Shown: positions 23,835-32,948 of the stretch, one piece after another
Layout: every line of letters begins with the position of its first letter
Numbering within the stretch: the first letter of the stretch is position 1
DNA from: an uncultured bacterium
Lineage (GTDB): Bacteria > Cyanobacteriota > Vampirovibrionia > Gastranaerophilales > Gastranaerophilaceae
DNA length: 64,000 nucleotides
Assembly: GCA_949296425.1 (NCBI GenBank)
Contig: CASFPN010000045.1
Coordinates: forward strand, 1 to 64,000
Direction of reading: 5' to 3'
Notes under the pieces: model-generated
Database searches by the model: none
What the model saw: the letters and a program-made list of their open reading frames with translations, nothing else
What the model was told of the DNA's origin: nothing
Program-made: the position numbers and the translations under genes

Positions 23835-24185
23835 ATGAGAGTAAAACGCGGTAATGTATTACGTAAAAGACATAAAAAAATATTAAAATTAGCAAAAGGT
23901 TTTATAGGTGCAAGAAGCAGAATTTTTAAAGTTGCTAATATTGCAGTTATGAAAGCTTTAAAATATGCATACAGAGACAGAAGAACTACAAAACGCAATA
24001 TGCGTCGTTTGTGGATTGTTAGAATTAATGCAGCTGTTAGAGAACGCGGCATGAGCTATTCAAGATTTGTTAACGCATGCAAAAAAGCAAATATTGTTGT
24101 TAACAGAAAAATGCTTGCTGATATGGCTGTTAAAGATCCGGAAGCTTTTTCAGTTGTTTTTGATGCAGTAAAAGCAGCTAAGTAG
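23835..24185 (+). CDS. rplT: 50S ribosomal protein L20
   Basis: The 116-residue protein shows the L20 pattern: [20 protein letters not shown], then [10 protein letters not shown]-like [40 protein letters not shown] and [17 protein letters not shown]20 is needed for early assembly of the 50S subunit and can repress its own operon. A terminator follows at 24217. Confidence 0.98.
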   Translation: MRVKRGNVLRKRHKKILKLAKGFIGARSRIFKVANIAVMKALKYAYRDRRTTKRNMRRLWIVRINAAVRERGMSYSRFVNACKKANIVVNRKMLADMAVKDPEAFSVVFDAVKAAK

Positions 24186-24216
24186 CTTATTTTTAATAAA
24201 TAATAAATTTTTTGAA

Positions 24217-24245
24217 AGGCCTTGATATTTTCAAGGTCTTTTTTA
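24217..24245 (+). terminator. Rho-independent terminator after rplT
   Basis: AGGCCTTGA (24217-24225) pairs with TCAAGGTCT (24231-24239, one G-U pair), followed by a run of seven T. Confidence 0.85.
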
Positions 24246-24328
24246 ATATTTCTTAACAAAAAGTAAATTTTTTCAAAGAAAAATACTTTATATATGTAAG
24301 GTTAGTTTTCAATTTTGGAGTAACGGTT

Positions 24329-24688
24329 ATGATAGGCGAAAATTTTAATACGCCGCTTATGTATCAGGATCTGGCGAATAGTACAATGGGACCGATGTAT
24401 ATGCATGGAATATACGGAGGCGGAATGTACAGCCCTTTGCTTGGCGATGTGCGATTGGCAAGACAGCTTGACCATGACAAGTTTCAGGTTATAAACAAAA
24501 AAGAAAAAGAAGGTACAAATACAATGAAATTGGCCGGTGCAGCTCTTGCGATTATTTTGGCAATAGGCGGTATCGGACGTGTTCGCAAAGGTATTAAAGC
24601 TGCCGGTGGCTTTACAAAATATATAGGAAACAAATGGGATGATTTTATATGCTGGATAAAAGGAACAAAAAAATCCAAAGTCAAATAG
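24329..24688 (+). CDS. Uncharacterised small membrane protein, 119 aa
   Basis: I do not recognise this family. The N-terminal half is rich in Met, Gly and Tyr (TMGPMYMHGIYGGGMYSP). A charged linker follows, then one hydrophobic segment (about 66-82, MKLAGAALAIILAIGGIG) followed by arginines and a short Trp-containing basic tail. One membrane pass with a cytoplasmic basic end is likely. TGGAG lies nine bases before the ATG. It is a single gene between rplT and the YajQ gene. The hydrophobic AGAALAII-type segment is like those in the proteins at 32949 and 37280. Confidence 0.6.
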   Translation: MIGENFNTPLMYQDLANSTMGPMYMHGIYGGGMYSPLLGDVRLARQLDHDKFQVINKKEKEGTNTMKLAGAALAIILAIGGIGRVRKGIKAAGGFTKYIGNKWDDFICWIKGTKKSKVK

Positions 24689-24740
24689 ACTAATAAGGGA
24701 TTTATATCGCAGTTCACACCAGATATTTCATTATTATAAG

Positions 24741-24764
24741 AGCCTGAAACAAGGTTCAGGATGA
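24741..24764. repeat. Dispersed palindromic element, family A (intergenic copy)
   Basis: CCTGAA (24743-24748) pairs with TTCAGG (24755-24760) around ACAAGG, followed by ATGAGG. It is nearly the sequence found in leuS (complementary orientation) and near 6146. Confidence 0.7.
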
Positions 24765-24886
24765 GGTTTTATCCATTTTTAGTGTAAACTGTGTATATAT
24801 CCCGCTAATAATTGATAAAGTATACAAAATTGGTGTAAATCATAAGTGCTATAGCTGAAAAATTGATCAGATTCCCTTTCAAAATA

Positions 24887-24918
24887 AAATGCAAGATAAA
24901 TATTTGTCTTGCATTTTT
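24887..24918 (+). terminator. Terminator-like hairpin upstream of the YajQ gene
   Basis: AAATGCAAGA (24887-24896) pairs with TCTTGCATTT (24907-24916) and a T run follows. It lies only about 34 bases before the ATG at 24952, so it either ends the upstream transcript or works as an attenuator in the leader. Confidence 0.6.
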
Positions 24919-24951
24919 CCCATGGTATAATAAGAAAAAAAGGGGGTAAAT

Positions 24952-25452
24952 ATGGCAAAAGATTGCAGTTTTGATATTGTTTCTGAATTTGACAGGCAAG
25001 AGCTTGTTAATGCTGTTGATCAGGTGAAACGAGATGTTTCTTCACGGTTTGATTTAAAAGATTCCGGTTCAACCGTTGAACTTGATTCAGATAAATCGAT
25101 AACAATAACAACAAGTGATGAGATGAAATTGCGTAATATTTATGATATTTTGCAATCAAAACTTGTTAAAAGAAATTTGAGTATAAAAATTCTTGATCCT
25201 CAGCCTGTTGAAAATGCTCTTGGCGGTAAAGTAAGGCAGATTTTTAATTTAAAAAAAGGCTTAAATCAGGAACTTGCCAAAAGAATTGTTGCTGATATTA
25301 AAGAAACAAAAAAGAAAGTTCAAGCATCAATTCAAGGAGATCAGGTGAGAGTTTCCGGTAAGGATAAGGATGATTTACAGGATATTATAAGGCTTCTTCG
25401 TTCCAATGAAGACAAGTATGATTATCCGCTTCAGTTTACGAATTACAGATAA
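24952..25452 (+). CDS. YajQ-family nucleotide-binding protein
   Basis: The 166-residue protein is a clear YajQ/DUF520 member: MAKDCSFDIVSEFDRQELVN at the start, KRDVSSRFDLKDSGSTVEL, and the C-terminal VQASIQGDQVRVSGKDKDDLQ and YPLQFTNYR. Family members fold into two ferredoxin-like domains and bind nucleotides; in Xanthomonas a member binds cyclic di-GMP. Its role here is not known. AGGGGG precedes the ATG. Confidence 0.93.
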   Translation: MAKDCSFDIVSEFDRQELVNAVDQVKRDVSSRFDLKDSGSTVELDSDKSITITTSDEMKLRNIYDILQSKLVKRNLSIKILDPQPVENALGGKVRQIFNLKKGLNQELAKRIVADIKETKKKVQASIQGDQVRVSGKDKDDLQDIIRLLRSNEDKYDYPLQFTNYR

Positions 25453-25473
25453 TGTTTTATACATAAAAGAAAA

Positions 25474-25492
25474 CCCGCATCTATAATGCGGG
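25474..25492 (-). terminator. Terminator for the minus-strand adhesin-like gene
   Basis: CCCGCAT (25474-25480) and ATGCGGG (25486-25492) form the stem; read leftward it is followed by TTTTCTTTT. It ends the gene at 25551-27689. Confidence 0.7.
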
Positions 25493-25505
25493 AAGGAATG
25501 ATAGT

Positions 25506-25535
25506 AAGCTTGCCGCATATCGGCAGCTTATTTTT
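25506..25535 (+). terminator. Terminator for the YajQ gene
   Basis: AAGCTTGCCG and CGGCAGCTT pair (one bulged base) around CATAT, followed by ATTTTTC on the plus strand. Together with the hairpin at 25474 it separates two convergent genes. Confidence 0.6.
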
Positions 25536-25550
25536 CTTGAAAAAACAAAA

Positions 25551-27689
25551 TTATTTAATTTTTGTTTCAAGCGTTTTTAATCGTGCTTCCTGTTTTTTGT
25601 TATCATCATTAACTTTTTTCAGGACTTCTTTTAATTCTTTATTGTCATTTTGAACTTGTTTCAGCATCTCTTTTAGCTGTTGGTTTTCTTTCTCAAGTGC
25701 AGTAAGTCGAGAATCAAGTTCTTTTATTGCATTTATCATCGCATAGAACATGTCTTCAAAACGTATTCTTAAAAATCCGTCTTTTGCTTTGCTTACCGCT
25801 TCAGGAAAAACTTTTTGCAAATCTTGAGCTATTACACCGACATGAGGTATTTTCTTTTCATCTTTTTTAAATGTGTAGTTAAAAACTTTCAATTGTTTAA
25901 TTTTATCCAAGCCTGAAGTGTTTTCATTTTCTACGTATTTCAGACGTCTGTCAGAATACTGGTTATACCACCAGGTTTCGCCTGTAACATCTGTAGGGTA
26001 TTGGCGTAAGTTATCATCTCCTCCATCATAATCATCTTTACGTATTACAGCGAGCTCATTTCTGGCGTTTGCTGGTCGGAAAACAATTGTACCGCCAACA
26101 GCATTTAAGAATACACTGTTATCTACTACAAGTTTGCCCGGGATATATACTGTAGTATCTTTATCACCAAGATACATTATATCTGAATAACTTGTCTTAT
26201 TTGAACCTGATTCCGGACCGGAGTTTGCGCCGATACAGGTTACATTAGTACCGGTTGTATTGTCGCAAGAATCATAGCCGATTGCGGTATTCTCTTTTCC
26301 GGCCGCATTTGCCCCCCTACCAACTGCTGTACCATGATCACCGGCGGTTGCAGCTGCACCTATTGCAGTCGGATACCAGCCGTCTGCATGTGCCAAAGAG
26401 CCTATCGCAACAGCAGTATTACCTTTTACATAAGTCGGTTCCCTTTGAACTGATGTACCAACGTGAGGTAAATACAAGTCATTACCTATTGCAATACAGG
26501 CATCACAGTCTTCTGCTGTAACATTAGAACCTATAGCAATGCTGTTATAACTATTTTCATCAATTGTAGTCTGGTGGCCTATCGCAACAGAGTTTTTCAG
26601 TCCACTAAGCGCATTTCCCCCGATAATAGACGTCTTATCCCCAATAGCTATTGAGTAACCACCACCTGCTTGTGCACTCTCTCCTATAGCTATTGAGTTT
26701 GCACCATCACTTGATACATTTGCATATCTGCCTATAGCTACTCCAGATGGCGCATATACATTTGTATTATAACCAATTGCTATTGATGCGTCAGAATTGT
26801 CATGTTTGTTACCTTTTAAAACTTTCGCGGTATTTCCTAAAGCAATTGCTCCGTCAGAAGCAGTTTCTGCCTGATTTCCCATTGCTATACTGCTTTCACC
26901 ATTTGCTGTGGTACTTTTACCTATAGATATGCTATTTGCATTATTTGCGGTATTGGTATCCCCTATAGCTGTTGAGTAGTCACCATTGGCATTTACTAAA
27001 CTTCCTATGGCTATGCTTCTTTTCGCTCCGGCAGAAGCAAGTGTACCGATTGCTATAGCACGTTCATTGCCGGCACTGGTATTTGTGTTGCCTATAGCAA
27101 TTGATTGAGTTCCGCCGTTGGTTATTTCATAACCTATACCGATACTCATACTGTTGTCCACATTTACTTTATTACCTATTGCTACCGTGTGGTCATGATT
27201 TGCCATTACTAAAGAAGATCCAATTGCAACAGCTGAATCACCCCCGGCTGTTGGGCTGTTACCTATTGCAATACTGCTTGAACCAATAGTACCAAGATTG
27301 CGGCCAATTGCAATAGAATCCGCTTCCGGTGTTGTATCTCCGTTTACACGTCCTAATAAAATTGAATTATTAATAAAACTGAGTTTTCCTAATACATTGT
27401 TTCCCATTTTGAATAGCAAATGATCTCTTGAGTCATTTGAATTTATTATTAAACGGGCCGCAGGGTCGGTATCATTTACTTCATTCTGGCCTATCATTGC
27501 TGTTTGTGAAGAATTTGTACCGGCTACAAAATATGCATCGGAGCCGTTTACTGCCCACTGCCACGGAGATGACTGATCCAATTTATTCCTTGTTGTCATA
27601 ACTGGCGCCATTGCGGCCATAATAATGCTCAAAATAAGCATGACAACCATCATTTCTGCCAGCGTAAAAGCTTTTTTAATCTTAAACAT
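25551..27689 (-). CDS. Prepilin-anchored YadA-head / endosialidase-chaperone adhesin-like protein
   Basis: The 712-residue protein joins three parts. Residues 1-30 are a prepilin signal and helix (KKAFTLAEMMVVMLILSII). Residues about 110-510 hold some 23 copies of an x-(I/V)-A-I-G repeat (SIAIG, AVAIG, TAIG), the left-handed beta-roll of YadA-type heads. Residues about 578-657 are an S74 intramolecular chaperone domain (YSDRRLKYVENEN, VGVIAQDLQKVFPEAV, GFLRIRFEDMFYAMINAIKEL), then a coiled coil. S74 domains usually trimerise fibres and then cut themselves off before the Ser-Asp. It is divergent from an XRE regulator and has no type V translocator domain. Confidence 0.9.
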   Translation of the reverse strand: MFKIKKAFTLAEMMVVMLILSIIMAAMAPVMTTRNKLDQSSPWQWAVNGSDAYFVAGTNSSQTAMIGQNEVNDTDPAARLIINSNDSRDHLLFKMGNNVLGKLSFINNSILLGRVNGDTTPEADSIAIGRNLGTIGSSSIAIGNSPTAGGDSAVAIGSSLVMANHDHTVAIGNKVNVDNSMSIGIGYEITNGGTQSIAIGNTNTSAGNERAIAIGTLASAGAKRSIAIGSLVNANGDYSTAIGDTNTANNANSISIGKSTTANGESSIAMGNQAETASDGAIALGNTAKVLKGNKHDNSDASIAIGYNTNVYAPSGVAIGRYANVSSDGANSIAIGESAQAGGGYSIAIGDKTSIIGGNALSGLKNSVAIGHQTTIDENSYNSIAIGSNVTAEDCDACIAIGNDLYLPHVGTSVQREPTYVKGNTAVAIGSLAHADGWYPTAIGAAATAGDHGTAVGRGANAAGKENTAIGYDSCDNTTGTNVTCIGANSGPESGSNKTSYSDIMYLGDKDTTVYIPGKLVVDNSVFLNAVGGTIVFRPANARNELAVIRKDDYDGGDDNLRQYPTDVTGETWWYNQYSDRRLKYVENENTSGLDKIKQLKVFNYTFKKDEKKIPHVGVIAQDLQKVFPEAVSKAKDGFLRIRFEDMFYAMINAIKELDSRLTALEKENQQLKEMLKQVQNDNKELKEVLKKVNDDNKKQEARLKTLETKIK
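25646..25667. repeat. Dispersed palindromic element, family A, inside the adhesin-like gene
   Basis: CATTTTGAACTTGTTTCAGC matches the family A core. On the coding strand it reads MLKQVQND inside the C-terminal coiled coil. The frame is kept. The palindrome is less perfect than in leuS. Confidence 0.55.
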
Positions 27690-27733
27690 TAAATTACTCC
27701 CATAAAATTAATGTAACTATTTATATTATATCG

Positions 27734-27764
27734 TATATTGCATTAATAGTCAATGCGCAATATA
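27734..27764. promoter_or_regulatory. Inverted repeat between adhesin-like gene and XRE regulator
   Basis: TATATTGCATT (27734-27744) and AATGCGCAATATA (27752-27764) are inverted copies, with one extra G in the right arm. The site lies 45-75 bp upstream of the adhesin-like gene start and 60-90 bp upstream of the XRE start, a suitable place for a shared operator. Confidence 0.55.
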
Positions 27765-27823
27765 AAGTTATACATTATTTTTTAATATTTATATTTAGAA
27801 AATAATTTTAACAAGGGTTTAGG

Positions 27824-28138
27824 ATGTCTAATTTTAAAAAATTATTAGGTAAAAAAATACAGATTATAAGAAAATCTAAAGGTTTGACTCAGGAAAAGCT
27901 TGCCGAGCTAATTAATATTGAAACTCCGAGTCTGAGCTATCTTGAAACCGGTAAATATTCACCATCAATTGAAACTTTAGAAAAGCTTTCAGTAGTTCTG
28001 GAAGTTCAACCCTGGGAATTTTATTATTTTAATGAAATTTCAGATAATGAAATGAAAGCAGAAATAAAAAAAGCTCTGGATGAAAAACCTGAGCTTATAA
28101 AACTATTGTACAATTTTTACAAATCTATTGAATACTAG
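27824..28138 (+). CDS. XRE-family DNA-binding regulator, second
   Basis: The 104-residue protein has a Cro/C1 helix-turn-helix in residues 6-62 ([20 protein letters not shown], then [20 protein letters not shown]). A conserved [21 protein letters not shown] follows, then a C-terminal acidic helix ([17 protein letters not shown]) that may dimerise. AAGGGTTTAGG precedes ATG. The 3' end overlaps panD by 14 bases. It is divergent from the adhesin-like gene, as the XRE gene at 22390 is from its prepilin gene. Confidence 0.9.
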   Translation: MSNFKKLLGKKIQIIRKSKGLTQEKLAELINIETPSLSYLETGKYSPSIETLEKLSVVLEVQPWEFYYFNEISDNEMKAEIKKALDEKPELIKLLYNFYKSIEY

Positions 28139-28481
28139 AAATTTTATTATTCTCATCAACAATTACAATTTGTGGTTTGTAATTATTCATTTCTTCAGGG
28201 TTATAAAGTCCGTATGCAATTATAATAACTTTATCACCAGGCTGAACTTTTCTTGCGGCAGCTCCGTTAAGACAAATCATGCCTGAATCAGCTTGTCCTT
28301 TAATAACATAAGTGTGAAATCTTTCTCCATTGTTAATATCAAGAATGTCAACTTTTTGCCATTCTTTTATTTTTGAAGCTTTCATTAAAGTTTCATCAAT
28401 TGTAATAGAGCCTACATAATTAAGATTTGCATCCGTTACTGTTGCTCTGTGTATTTTTGAACTTATGAATTCTTGAAACAT
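28125..28481 (-). CDS. panD: Aspartate 1-decarboxylase
   Basis: PanD makes beta-alanine from L-aspartate for pantothenate. The 118-residue proenzyme has the self-cleavage site in YVGSITID (Gly-Ser), which yields the pyruvoyl group. Also present are [25 protein letters not shown] and [21 protein letters not shown]. Together with coaX this fits synthesis of coenzyme A. No other pan gene is adjacent. Confidence 0.95.
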   Translation of the reverse strand: MFQEFISSKIHRATVTDANLNYVGSITIDETLMKASKIKEWQKVDILDINNGERFHTYVIKGQADSGMICLNGAAARKVQPGDKVIIIAYGLYNPEEMNNYKPQIVIVDENNKISSIQ

Positions 28482-28590
28482 TTTTTACCTTTCATGATAA
28501 TTTTTTATAAAAATTTTTTTTGGGGGGTCGGCCAAAGTTTTATATCTCGCCAAGATATTTTACAGCAAACAATAAAAAAAATCAAAATAA

Positions 28591-28620
28591 AGATGTAACT
28601 ATTTTAAAATAGTTACATCT
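28591..28620 (-). terminator. Terminator of the membrane-protein/GH13 operon
   Basis: AGATGTAACTATTTT and AAAATAGTTACATCT form a perfect 15-bp inverted repeat; on the minus strand it is followed by TTATTTTGATTTTTTTT. It lies 20 bp past the stop codon at 28641. Confidence 0.85.
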
Positions 28621-28640
28621 GTTGTTTATTTAATGTGCCA

Positions 28641-30362
28641 TTAGATATTTTGTTTGTAAACTTTATCAGAGTACTTTTCAATATCAGGAGTATCTATTTC
28701 AAATACATGAACTCTTGCTGGACCTAAATCTACACATAATTCATTTTCATGAGCTTGGAATCTGCTTTCTTTGCCGTAGGAAGGAAGAAGATTTTTCAAT
28801 TCCTGTGTTGATTTTAGTGTCGGAACTTCTATTCTGCAAGCGACCGAACGGTTGACGTTTTTGTTGGCAACGACAAGCAGTGTTTTACCATGGAGATGTC
28901 TTGCATAAGCTATTATCTGATCGTTTTTATCGTCTTTTTTATCCAGTTCGATAAAAGTTCCTTTAGTAATAATATCAAGGTATTTATCCCTCATTTTAAA
29001 GGCATTAGTCATAAATTCCCCGATTTCAGGCTGGGTTCCGCCGGGTTTTCTTGAAAGATTAAAAATATCAAGTTTGCCGTGGTGGACAGTCATTTCATGA
29101 TTATCTGTCTGTGTAACGGGATTATATTTATCCTGATAAGAATATACATAATCATCACCTGATTGATAACCATCTACTATATACGGGTTAAGCATAGGCA
29201 GTGTTGCCTGTAAACCCATTGTTAAGTTACAGTATTCAGCTCCGCCGTGGAACATCGGAGATATATCATCATGGGTTGCAAAAGAGCCCAGCAGAGATTT
29301 TCCTTTAGGCAGTTTATATGACATATCAAGCATTTCTTTTACGTAGTTCATAAAAGTTTTTGCATCCGGCCATTCATGGAAAATATGGTATTGGCCGTAA
29401 ATCATATCATATCCGGCTCTTAAAGAGTCTTCCGGCCTGTCAAATGCCATATTTGCCTGAGGCGAAGCATCTTCATACGTATATGACTCAGCAAGCCATG
29501 CAAATTCAGGATCACGCATTCTTGAATACGGAATTATAATGTCCCAGAATTCAACCGGTTTTGCTCTTGCAACATCGGATCTTATGCCGTCAATACCTAA
29601 ATCTATACACATATCAACATATTGTTTATGCAATTCCAAAAGTTTTGGATTTAAAGTCCTTTTGCCTTCATCTTCCCAAGGCTGAAACATTCTGATATCA
29701 TTCCATCCTTGCGGAGTTTTTGCTAAACCGTCGCGTTCTTTTGCCATCCATTCGGGATGCTCAAGGAACATATCATAAGATGCGCAGCTCGGCATATCAA
29801 GCATTACTTTTATTCCGCGTTTATGGCATTCGTCTATAAACGCTTTAAATTGTTCTTTATCACTTCTGGGGTCATTTTTGTCTATCAAATTCGGGTCAAT
29901 TGCCAGCATATCTTTCGGAGCATAAATTGAGCCTGCAGTACCCATTGCTTTCATTTTTCCGGGAGGGTGAATCGGGAGTATATGAAGTGTATTAAAGCCT
30001 TGAGCTTTCACTTCATCAAGTCTTTCTATTGCATTCAAAAAAGTTCCGTTTTGTTCGCTTCCGTCTATATAATCGTTGCCGTTTGTATCTTTGGCATTAA
30101 AAGTTCTCATTACAATTGCAAGAATTTTCGCTTCATTATTCTGAACCATTGTCCGGAAATTGTTGTGATAAACCACAGGTGTTGAAGCCTCTGATTTTTT
30201 AACGGCAGGTGTATTTATCAGTGCCATATTATTCAGATATGCGTTTAATAAACCGGAATTTGTTTCAGCCACAGGTTTATTTTGTGCATCTTTGTTGCTT
30301 TCAAATGCATTCGGCTGAATTTGTTTAATTTTAAGTGCAATTAAGTTTGTTGTATTTATCAT
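28641..30362 (-). CDS. GH13 alpha-amylase-family protein with N-terminal extension and EF-hand-like loop
   Basis: The 573-residue protein has a GH13 barrel: KVMLDMPSCASYD (region I), GIDGIRSDVARA with nucleophile D263 (region II), WLAESYTYE with acid/base E292 (III), and FATHDD (H364, D365; region IV). Residues 1-75 are an unstructured, Asn-rich extension without a signal peptide. Residues 92-103 match a calcium EF-hand loop (DTNGNDYIDGSE). The specificity (amylase, transferase, phosphorylase) is not clear. The ATG overlaps the stop of the upstream 862-residue membrane protein (ATGA), so translation is coupled. Confidence 0.85.
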   Translation of the reverse strand: MINTTNLIALKIKQIQPNAFESNKDAQNKPVAETNSGLLNAYLNNMALINTPAVKKSEASTPVVYHNNFRTMVQNNEAKILAIVMRTFNAKDTNGNDYIDGSEQNGTFLNAIERLDEVKAQGFNTLHILPIHPPGKMKAMGTAGSIYAPKDMLAIDPNLIDKNDPRSDKEQFKAFIDECHKRGIKVMLDMPSCASYDMFLEHPEWMAKERDGLAKTPQGWNDIRMFQPWEDEGKRTLNPKLLELHKQYVDMCIDLGIDGIRSDVARAKPVEFWDIIIPYSRMRDPEFAWLAESYTYEDASPQANMAFDRPEDSLRAGYDMIYGQYHIFHEWPDAKTFMNYVKEMLDMSYKLPKGKSLLGSFATHDDISPMFHGGAEYCNLTMGLQATLPMLNPYIVDGYQSGDDYVYSYQDKYNPVTQTDNHEMTVHHGKLDIFNLSRKPGGTQPEIGEFMTNAFKMRDKYLDIITKGTFIELDKKDDKNDQIIAYARHLHGKTLLVVANKNVNRSVACRIEVPTLKSTQELKNLLPSYGKESRFQAHENELCVDLGPARVHVFEIDTPDIEKYSDKVYKQNI

Positions 30363-32947
30363 TTTTTCTCACCTGTTCTTTCGGGAGTTTTCATTTTTCC
30401 GAAGAAGAATTGTGCCAGTATAGTGACACCCAGAAGACCTGCGCCGAAGCCTCCGAATATCTTAAACCATTTTTTGTTATTATAACGCTGTTGGAATGTT
30501 TTATGGACAAGCTCATCTATTGCATTTCCTGTAATTAAGAATTTTGTATCAGAACCCATTGTTGTTTTTTCGCCGAGTAAGTGGAATGGTTTAGCGAAAT
30601 AATATTCACCTCCCAAGTGTTCCAGAACAATTTGTCTGTATTTGAGAACTTCATCTTTCAAACCTAATTGTTCCAACAGCTTCAATGTATCCGGAGACAT
30701 TTCATTTTCAAACATAAGTCTCATTGCATCTTTATAGAAGTGCTGATCTCCAGGAATATCCGTTAATTCTGCTGTTTGACCGAGGTATCTGTTGACAACT
30801 TTTCCGTTTTTAACTTCTACATTTCCTTGTGATCTGTCAGGATTTGGATTCCTCAGCATGTAGAATTTTGTTGCAAAATCTGATGAATGTCCTTCCAGAG
30901 TAATTATTTTACAAAGTTCAATTAATTCTTCTTTATGTTCTGTATATCTGCCTTGCAGAACAGTGCTGGAATTTATAGTTGTTGCTACTCTTCTGAAATA
31001 ATCAAGAGCATTAATTATTCTGTAGAATGAGCTTTTTACCCCTAATAATCTTTCTGTTACGTAGGCTTTTTGTATGTTTTTAGCTGTGCCGACCGTATCA
31101 TTTTTATCTCTACCGGCAATAGCTTGTGCTGTTCTTACAAAACCGATATTTTGCTCTCTTAAAGCAGCCGCAAAATCATCAAAAATTGTGTCTACTTTGC
31201 GTGTGTAGGCTGTATTTTCGGCATTACCGGTTAACAAAGGTGCAGCGAGATCTTTTTTATTAATTTTTGCATTAATTTCGGCAATCTTTTTGATTAATTT
31301 TTCCATTAAGTTATTATATGCCGTTGTATCTGCAACAATATTTTCAATTTTTTCTCTTAATAGTGCACCTACAAGAGTTCTGTCATTTTTGGTCATTGCA
31401 ATTTCTTTATCGGTAAATCCTAACAGTTTTACAAATTCTTTTGCCGTATCATTCCAGTAATTTGCAATTACTGTTTCAGGGGCTGCTCCGACTTTTCTTA
31501 ATGCATATTCATCCAGAGCAAAAACTTTTCTGTTAAAGTTATCAACCAATTTTACAATTGTTTTTAACTTATTAATTGCAGGTGTATCAAGAACATTTGA
31601 CACTGTGTCAGAAAGAACAATAGATACATGATTTGAGTTTCTTTCTTGAGTCATATTCGTCATAATAAGTTTTCTAATATATCCGAGATTCTGTCGTTTA
31701 TCAGGGTGGGCTTCATTGTATGTTCTTACATTTTTATCTATACAGTTTCTTATTGTATCAAGGATTTTTCCAAATTTTATTTGTTTGATATCTGTTCCAA
31801 AAAGTCCTTCATTTTTCAGTGCATTAATCAAACTCTGTTCATCAGGTATAGCAGCTTGTAAAAATTCTGCATCAACTCTAGGAATTTTATTTTGGAATAC
31901 TTCTTTTAGATTGGTTAGGATATTTTGAATTTTTGTATCTTCCAGTTTATAAGTTTCTTTGCCAAAAACTTGCTCTTTAATATCAGCTTTAAAGTTGTCA
32001 GCGGTGACAGGATCCATGTATTTTGTGATGGTTGAAATTATGGATTCCTTTAATTCTTCTGTAAGCGGTTTATTTTGGTTCGAATCCAAAAGTTTGATCA
32101 AATCCTGTTCAACGCCAATGTCTTTATATTTTGTTTCTGCATATTTAGCTAAATTATTAAGAATTGAGTCGGCTTTTTTATTGTTTTTGTTATCTAAATA
32201 TTTTTGAAGATAAGGCTCTGCCATATTGCATATCAGACCGCTCATTATAGGAGTTGCAAAGCCTGCGGTAAGCATCCAGAGAGTATTATTTTGGATACCG
32301 ATTTTCTTCATTTTTTCCTGAATAAATTCGCGTCTGTTTGGAATATCTTTGGGAACACCCATTCTGTCGCCCATTTTGTTAATTTCTTCTTCTGTGTATA
32401 AATCCCACGGCAGGAATTGAGGATCCTGATAAAAAGGTTTTTTTCTGCCGAAACTGTCTTCGTATTCTTTTTGAACATTTACACCGTGGATTAAATAGGC
32501 TGGTAGCTGAATTGCAATTTTAGGCCATATTGCCATTGACGCTAAGAATGATGCAAGCCCGATAAATTCCATTCCTTTTGTTTTCGGCGTTTGTTTTCTC
32601 GTAAACAGATAGCCGGCTATTCCGAGGCCGCCAAGCAGTAACCCAAAATCATTTAATTTACCTAATTCATGGTCGTTGGCCTTACCGCTTACTGCATGTT
32701 TTAATGCTTTTGCATCATAAATTATATCTTTCACCATAATTGCAGGTGCATTAAAAATATTATTCTTGAGCAGTCTTCCCTTGCCTTCCAGAGGCTTGAT
32801 AAATGTTCTGTTATCAAGTTCTTTCTGGATATCAAAATCAGGTTTTGGCTTTTGTGGTGTTTGTAACGCAGAGCGATTTTGCCGTTGTTGGCTGTAAGCG
32901 GCTGCAGGTTTGTTTGATATGTAATTTTGAATTAAATTTGATGTCAT
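30359..32947 (-). CDS. Large uncharacterised membrane protein, 862 aa
   Basis: I do not recognise this family. A polar, Pro/Gln-rich N-terminus (about 40 residues) leads to membrane segments near residues 100-150 and 225-245 (LLLGGLGIAGYLF, MEFIGLASFLASMAIWPKIA, LWMLTAGFATPIMSGLI). A long, mainly helical, Lys/Asn-rich soluble body follows, then one C-terminal helix (WFKIFGGFGAGLLGVTILAQ) with a basic tail. The first 270 residues parallel the 343-residue protein encoded just upstream (FLPWDLY against FPRWDLLY, followed by similar spacing to a membrane helix). One base separates the two genes; the GH13 gene follows with overlap. Confidence 0.6.
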   Translation of the reverse strand: MTSNLIQNYISNKPAAAYSQQRQNRSALQTPQKPKPDFDIQKELDNRTFIKPLEGKGRLLKNNIFNAPAIMVKDIIYDAKALKHAVSGKANDHELGKLNDFGLLLGGLGIAGYLFTRKQTPKTKGMEFIGLASFLASMAIWPKIAIQLPAYLIHGVNVQKEYEDSFGRKKPFYQDPQFLPWDLYTEEEINKMGDRMGVPKDIPNRREFIQEKMKKIGIQNNTLWMLTAGFATPIMSGLICNMAEPYLQKYLDNKNNKKADSILNNLAKYAETKYKDIGVEQDLIKLLDSNQNKPLTEELKESIISTITKYMDPVTADNFKADIKEQVFGKETYKLEDTKIQNILTNLKEVFQNKIPRVDAEFLQAAIPDEQSLINALKNEGLFGTDIKQIKFGKILDTIRNCIDKNVRTYNEAHPDKRQNLGYIRKLIMTNMTQERNSNHVSIVLSDTVSNVLDTPAINKLKTIVKLVDNFNRKVFALDEYALRKVGAAPETVIANYWNDTAKEFVKLLGFTDKEIAMTKNDRTLVGALLREKIENIVADTTAYNNLMEKLIKKIAEINAKINKKDLAAPLLTGNAENTAYTRKVDTIFDDFAAALREQNIGFVRTAQAIAGRDKNDTVGTAKNIQKAYVTERLLGVKSSFYRIINALDYFRRVATTINSSTVLQGRYTEHKEELIELCKIITLEGHSSDFATKFYMLRNPNPDRSQGNVEVKNGKVVNRYLGQTAELTDIPGDQHFYKDAMRLMFENEMSPDTLKLLEQLGLKDEVLKYRQIVLEHLGGEYYFAKPFHLLGEKTTMGSDTKFLITGNAIDELVHKTFQQRYNNKKWFKIFGGFGAGLLGVTILAQFFFGKMKTPERTGEKK

Positions 32948-32948
32948 A

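Larger units (their letters stand above)
24689..24951. other. Intergenic region, 263 bp
   Basis: It contains a family A palindrome at 24741-24764 and a terminator-like hairpin at 24887-24918 close to the next gene. I see no protein gene in either strand. Confidence 0.5.

Noticed and set aside
26255-27289. Open frames on the plus strand opposite the adhesin-like gene
   Set aside because: They are by-products of the repetitive AIG coding sequence and have no ribosome site or known domain.
28518-28530. T run followed by six G upstream of panD as another phase-variation tract
   Set aside because: Only six G, intergenic, and not within a promoter spacer that I can define.
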